Shown here one piece after another: positions 52,301-63,913 of a DNA stretch of 64,000 nucleotides (positions are counted from its first letter, which is position 1; every line of letters begins with the position of its first letter). Under the pieces are notes generated by a model. The model made no database searches and was not told the DNA's origin. It saw only the letters and a list, made by a program, of their open reading frames with translations. Location: assembly GCF_031877795.1 (NCBI RefSeq), contig NC_133942.1:4154001-4218000 (forward strand), given 5' to 3'. The translations under genes were made by a program, and so were the position numbers. The stretch is from Strix aluco. Its lineage: Eukaryota > Chordata > Aves > Strigiformes > Strigidae.

Positions 52301-54227
52301 ATACAAGAGTTTCATCCTCACAGGCTCACATGGGGCAAAATCTACCCACATCTCCCCAAATCTGCCTTGTTCCCTGCTGCTAAGCCACCAGCAGAAGACA
52401 GCCTGCTGCTGAGCAAGCAGGGCTCAAGGACACCAGGGCAGCACCAGGGCAGGAGCTCCACCAGAAGTGGGGCAGAGACAGGCAGAGACAACTCCAGCTT
52501 TGTGCCGGTAGCAGGAGAAGCTTGGCCAGGCCAGCTCCGTTCCCAGCAGCAGGCGGGTTCACGTGTTTGTGGCCATGGTCGTCTGCTCAAGGCCTGCCTG
52601 AGCCCAGCCATGTTTTCATCAGGGCTGGGAAACTGCAGACAGGTGAAGGTTTCTGGAGAGCTTCCTGCCAGAAACACCAACTACTGCCCTGCGGGCAGGA
52701 GCAGGCAGGCTGGAAAAAGCCTGGGTGAGGCAGGCAAAGGCCACGGTGTCAGCCCTCGCAGGGGACAACATGACCAGCCTCAGCTCACAGAGCTTAGGAA
52801 ATCAACCCTAGTACCTGCAGTGTTCAAGCAACCAGACTGCTGGAGGAGGCAGCCTCTGCGATCCCTCTACCAGAGATCCTCGCTCGGTGCAGACACCAAG
52901 CGCAAGAACTTGAGGCCAGCGGCTGACTGGGGAAGGATTCAGCTTAGGAAAACTCCAGCCAGTGTTTTAACTCCCCTCCTGTCTGCTGGTCACTGTCTGG
53001 AGCAAACACCAGCGCAGCTGGCCAAAGCTGGTATGAGTTAATGCCAACAGCCTTCAGCAACCAGGGATTCATGCACAGGACACTATTAGAAACAAGGAGC
53101 TGAAACCCTTCACCATTCACACCTCCACCTTCAGCAGGGAATTTATGCAGCAACACAGTGACCTGGTTTGCTGAACAAGTATCATCAAACCTTTCCAGAC
53201 CATCCTGCAGCCAACTGTGCCAGTACAAGGCAAGGGAGGACACCAAAGCATTGGTGAGCCTCCTCACCATGAGTGGGAGACATCAGATACCTCCTGTCAT
53301 CTCACCCCGCTGCAGAGAGAGGTTCATCTCCCAGTACCCAACTGAAGGCAGCAACCACCACGTCAGCCTCACCAGGACCCTCTGGATGGTGAACGGACAA
53401 GAGCTGATGCTGGAAGAAGGAAGATGTGGCTTTTCCCTGTGAAGGCTCACAAGCTGTGCAGCAAAGACACTGAGCTGTGGCTGCCACCAGGTTTTAAACC
53501 AGTGAGACAACCCGCTCATGAGTTACTCTGACCCTGCTGTGGGAGGGTGTCAAGCAGCAGGCAGTTGCCCCCAGAGCTGTGCCCAAGCCACGCAGGGACA
53601 TCTTCACACTGACGGGGTCCTTTGAGACGCTTGGGTTCTGCAAGAATTGACAGGTTATAACCCCGGGGAAACAGAGACCGGCCTGGCACAAGCCGTTTCA
53701 CAATCCCGCAGCCAAGGGAGCCGCCTGCTCCCTGACCCCTGGGCACCCACCTGGCCCCCACGGCACCCCTTCACAGCCACCCAAGTCGCTTAAGGGGCTC
53801 TCGGGGAGGGAGGGGATGCCAGGGTCCCTGCAGGAGCAAGAGCCCAGGAGCATCACACATACCTCTTTTTATTTTGGGGATTTCTCTTTCCTTTTAACCA
53901 AACCCAGAGGATGCCACACCGCTGCCTGCAGGCACCAGGCCGCCCCTCAGCGAAGAGCCCACCTGCAGGCACCGCCGGGCCCGGCCCCGCAGCTCCTCCC
54001 TCACAGCCGGGCCGGGCCGGGCCGGGCCTACCCCCCGTGCGTTACCCCCCCCCCCTTCCCCGCCCGCGGCCCGCACTCACGGTGCCGGTGAAGATGTCCT
54101 CGCCCTCCGTGTCGCTGTCGGCCGCCCCCGGCGCATCACTGTCGCCGCCGTGGGGCTCGGGGAAGGGCGGGGGGAGGCGCTCGGCCGGGGAGGGGGAGCG
54201 GGAGCCGCAGGCGCCGCCCGACGCCAT
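37355..54227 (-). CDS. SNX1: Sorting nexin 1 (PX-BAR, retromer-associated)
   Basis: A membrane-bending component of the SNX-BAR/retromer coat that retrieves receptors from endosomes to the Golgi. Fifteen coding exons in transcript order: 54227-54081, 49490-49388, 48476-48340, 47053-46987, 45788-45745, 44745-44604, 44068-43990, 43240-43165, 41351-41238, 41083-40990, 40380-40175, 38845-38702, 38319-38239, 37780-37709 and 37405-37355. They join in phase to 518 residues (human 522). The acidic N-terminus has [19 protein letters not shown] and [16 protein letters not shown]. The PX domain (about 130-265) carries the PI3P-contact motif [14 protein letters not shown] near residue 180 and the [13 protein letters not shown] loop. 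The amphipathic linker [20 protein letters not shown] leads into the BAR domain, which includes [26 protein letters not shown] and [14 protein letters not shown] at the end. The start matches human MASGGG. No broken exon. SNX22 lies just downstream on the same strand. Confidence 0.97.
38119..38158. repeat. 20-bp tandem duplication in SNX1 intron 13
   Basis: Two near-identical 20-bp copies of CCCAGGAGACCCTTGGCTAG differ at one base and are followed by the start of a third. Confidence 0.8.
42266..43018 (+). mobile_element. Solo LTR of an avian ERVL-like endogenous retrovirus (fossil)
   Basis: About 750 bp resemble an LTR family common in bird genomes. It begins TGTTGTATTGAGATT, contains CTGTGATAACATATTTAAG (promoter-like part), an AATAAA at 42826-42831 followed by the CAAGTTGAGTC-type segment, and ends GGGTCAACCCACCACA. 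It is antisense to SNX1, in intron 8, ending about 145 bp from exon 8. No internal retroviral region or second LTR is visible, so it is a solo LTR left by recombination. A 5-bp target duplication could not be confirmed. The family assignment is from memory. Likely age is tens of millions of years, not measured. Confidence 0.75.
49491..54080 (-). other. SNX1: SNX1 intron 1
   Basis: The longest SNX1 intron, 4.6 kb, from the donor next to codon 49 to the acceptor before [10 protein letters not shown]. Several open frames of 100-250 codons occur on both strands (for example 52289-53041 +), but they overlap opposing frames and show no recognisable domain. I see no clear transposon or RNA gene. Confidence 0.6.
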
Positions 54228-54560
54228 GTCCGCGCTGCCGCCGCCCCCGCTTCCGCCTGCGACAGCCGCGCCGGAAACCGCCGCCGCCGCCTTAACCCGC
54301 GGGGCGGGGCCGTGGAGGCGGGCGGCCTCCGGATTGGGCGGTGCCTCCGCCTGCCCCGCCCCCCCGACACGTGGAGCCAATGAGCGCCGCCGGTTTTCTC
54401 CGCTGGCGGGCGTCTCTCCGTCCCCATGGAAACGGCCACGAGCTCGGCGGCGGGGCGGGGCGGCTCTCCGGGCCGTACCATTGCACAGGCGGAGGGGGGA
54501 GTGGGGGTGGCCCCTGGGCGAGCCCAGGCCTGAGGGAGCTTGGGGGGGCGGCGGAGGCCT
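54228..54560 (-). promoter_or_regulatory. SNX1: SNX1 CpG-island promoter with E-box and CCAAT boxes
   Basis: CpG-rich sequence upstream of the SNX1 start. It holds a CACGTG E-box at 54368-54373 next to a CCAAT box at 54377-54381, and an ATTGG (reverse CCAAT) at 54333-54337 beside GGGCGG. The frame stays open upstream of the ATG simply because of base composition. I keep the ATG at 54227 because the protein from there matches the known SNX1 N-terminus. Confidence 0.7.
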
Positions 54561-54599
54561 CTGCGAGGGGAGGGCGTCAAGGACGGGTGCCCCCACGTA

Positions 54600-54970
54600 G
54601 TCCCCTCAGGGACTAAGCTGGCCATGGTCCCCTCAGTGCCTCGAGAGAGGCGGCTGTAGTCCCCTCAGTACCCCAGTGGAGATAGTCCTGGTCCTCTCAG
54701 TGCCCCAGCTGAGACCCCATGGTCCACTCAGCTGAGGGGCCCCAACCGAGACCCGGTGTCCCAGCTCAGATGGCCACCAACCCCTCAGTGCCCTGATCCA
54801 GACACCATGGATGCCCCAACCAAGATGGCCACAGCCACCCTCCCTAGGATCCCCAGACTCCAAGGCAGCTGTGGTCCCCCTCAAGCGCCCTGACCAAGAT
54901 GGCCAGAGTTCCCTCAACACCTCGAACAGGACAGCCACCACCCCTTCCACACCCTGACCAGGATGGCCAC
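54600..54970. repeat. Degenerate tandem repeat upstream of SNX1
   Basis: Imperfect units containing CCCCTCAGTGCCC and, further along, CCCTGACCAAGATGGCCA recur at roughly 40-60 bp spacing. The array is too diverged to give a firm unit length by eye. Confidence 0.6.
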
Positions 54971-57244
54971 TTGTTCAGCTCCAGGATTTTCAGGAGCAGC
55001 CCAGGAGAGGTGACACTGCCACAAACAACTTCAATCCCTCCTTCTCCCCAACTTTGACTCCTCTCCTAAATGTCCAGTAACAACTCTTGTGCAAACCTGA
55101 ACTATTCTTCCCTGCAGCCCAGGATGAATCCCATACCCTGAAGACATCCCAGGATGAGCCCCGTATCCCTGAGACAGTGACAGCCTGCAGTCCAGTCGCT
55201 CACTCATGGTGATGGGTCTCCACCACTCCATGGGGCTGGTGGTTCTTTCAGGACAGTGCCAGGAGGAGCTGGGCAGGGCAGTAGGTAAAGCAGAGCCAGG
55301 TGAGACACCCCGGACTTCCATCAGCTTTGGGTTAAGGGAGAAGATCCCAATGTGAATAAACCAGACAAGGCCCCTGACCTGCCTGACACCCCTCAGCTGA
55401 ATTAACTCACCAGGTGGTGCCCCAGGGAGAGGGTCTCCTTCTCCGGGTGGGAAGCACCAAGGGGAGCCGCTGGGTGCTGCAGATCCCCTCGGTTGCGGAA
55501 GAGTAACCAAGAGACAGATTTTCCTTCTTTTGGCTCATCTGTTTCCTGCAAAGCAGCAAAGTCTAGTAGAGACCCCCAACCCTTCGACATTGGAGCAGTT
55601 GGTTTCATACATGATTGCAACCACGCTGCACTTCCTTCCTTCATCCACGCTGGCTCTCAGGCAAGGAGCACTTGTGCTAGGCCTGCACTCTGCTCCGTCA
55701 CAAACTGAAAACATAACACAGCTTATCTTTATCTTGAAGGACTCACTGGTGTCCTCTCTTCCTACAAATCAGTGAGCAGCTGCTAGTTCTCTTCTATCTG
55801 AAATTGTTTCTAAGGTTTGTAGAGGCAAGGTGCATCCTTTGGCTTGCAGGTGGGTCACCATGCAGGTCTCATCCCAGATTGCCTCAGTGAATTTGAAACT
55901 ATGGGTTTCACCCTGCTGACAACCTGCCAGAGTCACTCTTTTGAAGTGACATAGCAGTGGATGAACACAGCTGTCCCAAAGAAGAGCTTTTCAGCAAGAA
56001 AGTGAGAAGTAAATGGAGAAGGTTTTGAACCTGCTTTTGGCAAAACCAGTCTTGAGGGCAGAGAAAAGGCCGAGGCTGTAGGACACCAAAGTGAGCAGGA
56101 CAGGCATCAGGATGCCAAAGGCAGTGCCAGAATGATCCTGGAGCTCCTTCCAGCGGGACCTCACACCATTTTAGATGATCAAGAGCCTACACCCTGCCTC
56201 CAGCACGAAGGGCAGGAGTGCCCTCTAGGTCCTGCAGCGCATCTGCAGCACTTCTTGTCTCTGTACAGCAGTATTCAGGCATCTCAGCTGCTACTCTGAA
56301 GTGTGTGTCAGAAGCCAAGATGTGAGCTGTCTTGATAAGCAGCGGAGATAAATCCTGCCCAACAGTTTAAAGGAATAGTTTCATCTACTTTCATCTACAC
56401 AGGGTTGGAGCTTGGGCACAAGCTATCAGTCTGCAGATGAGACAACTGTCTGGTACAAATCTCTTCTGAATATACACCAGGCTTTGGGTGTCAAGTTCAG
56501 ACCTCTGGATGGACAGACATCCAGGTGCTTAAGCAGAGGTGTCCTAGGCTCAGATGTCCCATCGGGTTAGGGGAAATCCCACTATATTCACCATACTAGC
56601 CAGGCAGGAGCCACAAAGATTTCTACAGTGACACCAGATGTTACACCGAGGCACACCCTCCCTCAGCCCTAGATGCAGAAGTGAGGGTCAGCTTGGGGTA
56701 GTCATGGTCAAAGAGGCTCAAGGCGCTCCAAAGGAACTTCATCATGACTATGTCTGCAAGCCTTTAGACTAATTACCCTTTGAGAGCTCAGCAGAGAGAA
56801 GAGGTGCTTTATTACCCACCCCTGTGTGCTCACAATACTCCGTATCATACTCCATATCCTTCCCATGCACACCCAGATGTGCCCTTCTGCATACACAGAT
56901 CTTTCCCTTCCCCTCAGGGCAAGCTCCAACTCCTTCTTCCCCACCATATCCCTTTTCTTCCAGCCCATTCCCCTCCCCGGGGGCTCAATTCCCCTCTGTC
57001 CCCAGACAGATGGGTCCTCTGATCCCCTCCACTCCCTTCTGAGCACATTGCCTTCTCCTCCATCCCCCTTTAACCTCCTTCTGGGTCCTCTGTGCATCCC
57101 TCCCTGCTTCTCCTTCCCTTTACTGCGCACTTGGATCCCCACCATCCCCAACCAGGAGTCTCCATGCCCAGGTGATGTCTCCATGATCCCTATGCTTACA
57201 GCAGAAGCTGCCCACAGGAGTCGGAGAAGCTCATTAATCACCTT
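54971..57244. other. Intergenic SNX1-PATL2, no recognisable gene
   Basis: About 2.3 kb. A roughly 31-bp near-duplication (CCCAGGATGAATCCCATACC / CCCAGGATGAGCCCCGTATC) sits near 55118-55175. A stretch near 56.8-57.2 kb is pyrimidine-rich on the plus strand and gives a purine-coded minus frame (56708-57241) of low complexity without a domain. I see no gene. Confidence 0.55.
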
Positions 57245-57250
57245 TTTATT
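57245..57250 (-). terminator. PATL2: Poly(A) signal, PATL2
   Basis: TTTATT on the plus strand, AATAAA for PATL2, about 310 nt after the proposed stop codon. Confidence 0.75.
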
Positions 57251-57560
57251 TTACTTCAAGTGCTGTACACAAAAGTCACTCACCCCCAAGTGCTCCCAGT
57301 GCCCCTGTGCAGACCCCGCCTTGACACTTGGCATGATCCAGTGCTCACTGCTGCTGGGTACAAGGCCAAAATAAGTTACCAGCCTCCCCGTGCTGTGCTC
57401 CCAGGCACCAGGGCAGGTCAGCATCCGCCCTCGAGCGCCGGCCCTGCCAGTGCCCGGTTCACCCAGAGTGCCCTGCACCAGGGTAAGTGTTCGCTTTGAA
57501 ACTCAAAGTCACAGCGTTGGGCCCTGCCCGTTCCCGGCTCCCGTCCCCGGCTCCCGGGGC

Positions 57561-60500
57561 TCAACACGGCATGGCAGCCTCCGACAGCAGCGGGGAGCAC
57601 CTGCAGGGACAGGAGGAAGTTGGAGCATCAGTTTGTCACACACACACACTGCTGGCAGCTGCCTGGAGCCTGCCTGCCCAACCACCCCAGCGTGCCCCAG
57701 AGCTGCTGGCTAAATTGCTGGGAGGGTTCCCTCAAGCTTAGCACCCCCCCCACTTTGTTTCATCCCACAGGGACGTGCCATCAAGGTGTGGTGAACCTGA
57801 CTGCAAATGCAAAACCCAGCATCAGCCAGGATGGTCCCAGGATCGCTAAAAACAGGAGCAAAGCCACAAGGATCAGCTCAGCCCTGTGGAGGTTGAGAGA
57901 CTTGTGTCCAATGTGGTCCCCAAGGGGACAGAAGCAGTGAGCCTCCGATGTCATCTGTGGCATCTGAGGCATCCCTGGCTGCAGCAGGGAGCCATGCCAG
58001 GCAATACTCACTCCATCTTGGCTTCCAGGTGGTGGACGGTCTGCTTGTCCAGGTAGCGGCAGAAGAGCGAGAGAAGGTTGCTAGGCAAGAAGAGAGGCTC
58101 CACCAGCAAGGCCCTGGGCACTTGTGACAGCTCCCGAGCAACCAGGAACACCATGTCTGTCCTGGGGGCATCAACACAGGGGGTGAGCACCCCACCAGCC
58201 GGCAAACCCCAAAGCCCGTTGTTTGCACAGCCCCTCACCACATCTCGAAGTCCCCACCGCGCGGCTCCAGCGGCACATCAGAGGACAGCAGCCTCTCACC
58301 GTGGCTCAGCAGGGAGTAGAGCAAGGAGATCCCAAACTGTGGGGAAGCAGCAGGAGGAGTGTCATGGCTGGTGGTGGTGGCACCCCGAGGCCCCCCCTCC
58401 TTGGGACCACCTACCTGATTCTTCAAGGCCATGGTGAGGGGCAGTTCAGGGGACTCAGGCAGAGGCCTGGTCATCTCCTGCAGGACCTCGATGAGTTTGC
58501 TGAAGGTCATCCTGCCCACCACCTCGTTCAATGGGCTGTAGAGCAGGGAGAGAGACTGGGCAGGGCAGAGGGGAGAGCAGGGATCTGAGACTGTTTGACC
58601 CACCACGGCCACAGCCCCATCCCTGAGCCCCATCCCAACACCTGGTGGGGGGGACACAAGGGTCAATGCTGTACCACCCTGGGGGGACACTGCCAGCAGG
58701 ACCTGCTTTAACCCCTCCTGGAGACCTTTCTCCACCTCCTTAGGGAAGGAACAAGGCTCCTGCCTCATGTCAACCCCACTAGCTTCCTGGCCATGCTGGG
58801 ACCCAGCAAGATGGGTCCCCCCCATTGCCCAGGGTGGACCCCCTGCAAGAGCAACAGGGAAGGGAGGCAGCCTGGGATGCCCCTGCCCTGGCTGGAGGTG
58901 CTCGCCTCGTCCAGCACATCTTTCTTCATGAGGAAGGGCAGGTGGTGGGTGATGGTCAGCAGGATCTTCTCCGCTTGCTCTTGGGTCAGGTGGGGCAGCA
59001 GCCGCGCTGTGAGCTTCTTGCCTTTCTGCACACACAGCAGTTGCAGGAATTCATCCTCTGCCTCCCTGGGGACAAAGATTCCCCATTGACACAGGCTCAG
59101 GGACCTGCGGCATCTCTGCCTATTCAGAAGGACCAGCATCAGCTCTAGTGGAGGACGAGGCTCATGGGTAGGGTCAGCACAGGCCACGGTGACACACAGA
59201 AGACAGGATCACCCAGATCACCATCACCCAGAACTACTCCTCTGTGACCATCTGAGCCCTGCAAGGACCAGGACATGCTCCCCACTCCCCTCTCCCCATG
59301 ACAAACTCACTCGTTGCTGCTGCAAGCCCTGATTTTCAAGGCTTGGTAGATACGCTCCACTTCTTGGCTCTTCTGCACCTGACAGCAGGGCTGCTGCTCC
59401 TCCAGGGCCAGGGACATCTTCCGCTGCATCTCCTCCACTTCCAGCAGCTGTAGGAAGAGCTGGAGAAATTGCACAGGGGGGCAGCTTGAAGCATCCTCTA
59501 CCAATTGATTGTGCAGGACCCCTGCCCAGATAGATGTCCCCTCCCAGAGCTCCTTGGATGAAAGCTGAGTGTCTGCGTCATCCTGCCCTGCCCCGAAATT
59601 GCAGCTTGCTCACCTTCTCAATCCTGTGCAGCGCCCGAAGCCGGTGGCTCCCCGCAGCCTTCAGGAGGGGACAAATGAAGGCACAACAGTTACAGCCGGC
59701 ACCAGACACCACTGCTGGCAGAGTGGTGGGCCAGCTGCTCCCTGGGGATCAGAGGATACAGAGCAACCCCAAAGGGAGGCCACGGCCAACTCTGACTGCC
59801 CGGAGCCCCATCCCACCCCTTAGCAGAGGACAAGCTGCCACTGCTGAGGTGGCACCTGCTCCAACTGCGTGCCCCGTCCTGCAGCATGGGGCAGCAACCA
59901 TACTTGGTCACAGCAGCTCCTAAAGCTGCTCCAGGGCCTGGGGAAAGCTCAGAGTGGCATCTCCGGGCATCCAGAGCACCAACCAGTCCAGCTTCCCCTC
60001 ATCTACCTCCTCCACGAGGGCATGGTGCACAGCATCAATGGCCCGGCGAGGGCTGTAGCAAGTGGACACCGCGACCTGTCCCAGCGAGCCCGCGATGCGC
60101 ACCACTGGGAGAGAGATGGGATATGGTGAGACCACGTCCTGTGAGCCCTCGCTTGGCCCCCCACCGCCCACCCCAGCCCCTCACCAGAGTTGTATGTCTC
60201 CACTTTCTGGATGAAGGGTGTGACCAGCTTGGGGGGCTCCTGCTTGTTGCGCCCACCAAGCAGCTCCTCCTCAGCCTGTCTGCGCTCCAGCCGGTGGTAG
60301 TATGTCTGTAACAACACGTGTAGCCAGGAGGGGAGGCACCACCAGCCCTGGCACCCTCCAGCTCCCAAAGAGATGAAGTCCCAAGCCCCGAGGAGCAGAA
60401 TAAGCCACCGGTGCTGCCAGCAGGAGCTCACCTGGTAGTAGTAGTCATCATCCATGTTCTCACTCTGCAGCTGGATCATCTCCACCTTGACAACCCAGTC

Positions 60501-63500
60501 CTTCTCCTTGGAAGTCATCAGCCCAGCATAAGGGTCCACTTTAGGAGACCACAGCTTCTTGGGGGAGATGCTGGCACAGGAGAGGATCGCAGCCTGCTGT
60601 GATGGCCCTGAGCCCCCCCACCACCCTGCAGCTCCCCAGGGACCCCCTTACCTCTGCGCCTGCCCGCCTTGCTGCTGCCTCTGGGTCAGGATCCGCTGGT
60701 GCTGGGGGTGCAGCTGGGTCATGTGGCTGGGCAGGCTGCAAAGGAGACCAGACGGGGGTCAGGGGGCTCAGCACCCACACTAGAGCCATCCCCAGAGCAG
60801 GGACACCCCATCAGCTGCTTGGTGGGGCTCCTCCGGTCCCACCTGGGCACCCCACTCGCCATCTTGCTACCTGAGGTTCAGCTGGCCACTGGCCGACGGA
60901 CTGAAGAAGAGAGCAGGGTCCAAAGAGGGAGACATGGGACCGAAGTGCGTGGCAAGAGACCGTGGCGGGCTGCTGATACTGGGTGATACTGGCTGGAAAG
61001 AGCTCGGAGACACGTACCCTGTGGTCTGGAGAGGGAGAGAGAAGCAATCAAGTGTCTGAGCCCTCCAAGGGTCCCAGAGGTGTCTGCCAGCTCTGTGCTG
61101 GCTTCTGGCTCCCATCGTCACAGGCCACCCTCTCCCTGCATGGAGGGGACACATAGGACACCACGGCAAGGTGATACCCCCCAGGATCCTGCTATTTATA
61201 GCTGAGCAAGACAAGGGGACCCGGGTGTCACCAGGGACTGTGTGCCCCAGGTCCATCACCAGTGCTGCAGCAGGACACCAAGCACAACACCATGCCCGGC
61301 GCAGGTCCTGTGGGGACATCAGGACAAATGGGTTTATGAAGCAACAGCTACACCAGTGACTCCACTTTCCCCGATGGCAAGACACCAGACACGGGTGCTC
61401 AGGACTAGATACAGCTGAAAAGTCTGTCCCGGATGGCAGAGCTTTGGGGAGGCACCGTCCCTATCCCCTGCTGCTTCAGGGCCACCTCAGAGGGGACACA
61501 TCAGTGGCTCGCAGCCCACTGCATTACCTGGTTAGAAGCGAAGAACGGAGAGGGTCTGTGAGCCGGTGTGAAGGGCCGAGGGGAGCATGGGGAGCGAGGC
61601 ATCAGAGGAGGCTGCTGCAGGGCAGGAGACAGGAGGGGATGCTGAAACAAGCCTGTTCTTAAATCTGCACCTCTGGGAAGGGCAGGGCAGAGACACAGGG
61701 GATGCAAGAGCCCCCTGAAAACCATTACCTGCTGGAGAAAGCGCTGGGGGAAGGACTTGGGAGACACCAGTCTTAAGTCAGGGCGCTTGAGCCGGGGAGA
61801 CCCCCCGTAGCCCCTCTGCACAGTGGGGCCAAGGAAGTCAAGGGCCACATTGGGGGATGGTGGGGGCCCCTCCAGAACCTGGAGGATGGCTTTATCCTGC
61901 AGGAGGAGGCAGCAGAAGATTGGAACGGGGCCCAGCTGAGATCAGTTTAGTTCCCCCAGCATCAGGCAGCTCACCAAAACCTTTGGTGATTGCTCAAGCA
62001 GACCATGCACCTGCCAGGCTCCCATCCTGGCAGTGTGCAACAGCAGGGGATCCATGGGGACACCCAGCATGGGGGTCCCAGCCCCCCAGACTCAACAGCT
62101 TTGCCTTCAAACCCAGGCTCTGCTTTAGGGTGGGCACCTCCACCCACAGCCTTATCACCCAAGAGACACATCTGTGCACCTCCAGACCCACGATGAGGCT
62201 TCGGAGGTCCCCCAGTCACCCCAAATCACCCGCATGACCCTTGGCCCAGGGTACTGGGGAGCCCTCAGCTGCTCCCCGAGGGCCTGGCTGGGGATACCCA
62301 CCTCCAGCATGTGGTGGGGTGGGATGCTGCCAGGGCAGGACCCCCACACCACAGGATCCATTGCCAGCTGAAAAACAGTGAGGTGGTCAGCGCAGGGAAG
62401 GAGGACAGGAGGAGGGAGGCAAGGGACACTACAGGAACCACGCAGCCTCATTATGGGATGGGAGGGAACATTTTTACCACATCCTCTTTGCCAAACTCTG
62501 CCCAGCAAGCACCAATCCTGCTGTCCAGCACTGCTGAGTCCTGGCTCTGCAAGCAAAGAAGAGGTTACAGGGACATACCCAGCCCTGGCATGGCAGATCT
62601 TCCTTCCTTAGGCAGGTGCCCTCCATGGGGCAGGACCCACAGGGGTGGGGATGGAGGGGAGAACAGTGGGTCCCTGCAAGCCCCTCTGCCCACCAGCCAG
62701 GCGTGGGTCCCCTCCCTCTCCGCTCACACGTCACCTCCAGTGTGGGTTTGCTCTGCACAGCTCTCATCACCGCTGGGTCTCCCAGGTCATTGGGCTCCTC
62801 ACAGGACTCCTGGTCTTCCTCAGTCCCCAGCTCCTCCTCCTCTTCCTCCAACTCAGCCTCCAGCTCCATCCCACCGTCCTCCTGGGGCTCTCCCAGCTCC
62901 TCAAGCTGCTCAGCCACTTGGAGCCCCAGTTCATCCCCGGCCTCGATCTCCTCTACCACCGCTTTGGCCAGTTCAGGGCTTGTCTCTGGAGGCATCAAGG
63001 GTTTTGCGGCATCCTCCTCAGTGGAGTCTCGGTCTTGGAGGGGGGAAGCAGAGCACATCAGGGTGGGTGAGAGCCTGGGCAGTGCCCACCGGGGTTCCTG
63101 CTCCCAACCCAGCTCCTCACCAGGCAGGAGGACACCTTCTTCACCCCCACACCTCCATCCTCCTCACCCCACTGGGTGCTGACTAATCTCCCCGACACTG
63201 GAGCGCCCCTGAGATCTTACCTAACCCAAAGGTCATCTCGTTATACAGGTCAAGCTCTTCATCCTCCTCAGCCATCTCCTCCAGCAGAGGCACATCTTCC
63301 ACCAGCAGGTAGTCCTCAAGGATCTGGAGTCAAAGCAGCAGGTTCTCACTAAGGGATAGGTAACCCTAACATGCTCCCAAAGTGGGGGGCACCCAACCTC
63401 CCCCCCACCCCGCTGGTGGTGCTGGGCAGCCCTCAGGGCTCACAGCTGCTCCACAATTAGAAAGGGAAGAGTGAGAGCCACTGGCACTGCCAGCGAGGGC

Positions 63501-63913
63501 ATGACCCATGGGCTCAACACAGGGTAGGAGCCCACTGAAGCCTGCCGAGACCATGGCTGCAGCCACCCGGAGGTGACTCCTGCCAGTGCAGGGAATGCCG
63601 GCACAGAACAGCACCAGCGTGGCCAGCACTGAGGAACACCATTAGGCTTCAGAGTGAACACCCCACTACCGGGGCATAAAGAGTACCAGAGCACAAGGCA
63701 GGGAAGGGCACCCCACCGGCACCTCCAGGTCAGCATCTTCACCGGTACCGACCGCTCCGGAGAAAGCCAGAACCGAGAGAGGTAGCCCCGGGGAAACCGG
63801 CACCGAAGGGGAGGGGGGGGGGGTGACCCAGGGAAGCGGGAGAGGAGACAGCCCCAGGGACAGAGCAGCACAGCAGGGCGGGCACTCACAATCGACTCGC
63901 CACCCTCCGCCAT
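57561..63913 (-). CDS. PATL2: PAT1 homolog 2 (oocyte mRNP protein)
   Basis: A PAT1-family RNA-binding translational regulator. The mammalian protein is enriched in oocytes and needed for oocyte maturation. Nineteen exons in transcript order: 63913-63890, 63323-63221, 63033-62735, 62546-62478, 62367-62302, 61896-61729, 61614-61528, 61025-60871, 60735-60652, 60570-60432, 60305-60185, 60104-60007, 59658-59614, 59459-59311, 59065-58906, 58555-58415, 58336-58239, 58161-58012 and 57600-57561. They join in phase to 731 residues, against about 543 in human PATL2 and 770 in PATL1. N-terminal DLYNEMTFG is followed by a Glu-rich stretch and [12 protein letters not shown]. The PAT1 core has [14 protein letters not shown] (near 364), [21 protein letters not shown] and [14 protein letters not shown]. 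The C-terminal part has [16 protein letters not shown] and [20 protein letters not shown]2-like rather than PATL1-like at [15 protein letters not shown]. Exon 15 uses a GC donor. The last exon's 13-residue tail is the least certain part. Confidence 0.92.

Noticed and set aside
52289-53041. 250-codon plus-strand frame in SNX1 intron 1
   Set aside because: No domain, minus-strand frames overlap it, and there is no promoter or poly(A) context.
54228-54596. Open frame upstream in frame with the SNX1 start
   Set aside because: GC-rich low-complexity reading through the promoter. The protein from 54227 already matches the full SNX1 N-terminus.
56708-57241. 177-codon minus-strand frame before PATL2
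   Set aside because: Low-complexity Gly/Arg/Glu reading of a pyrimidine-rich stretch, without a recognisable motif.
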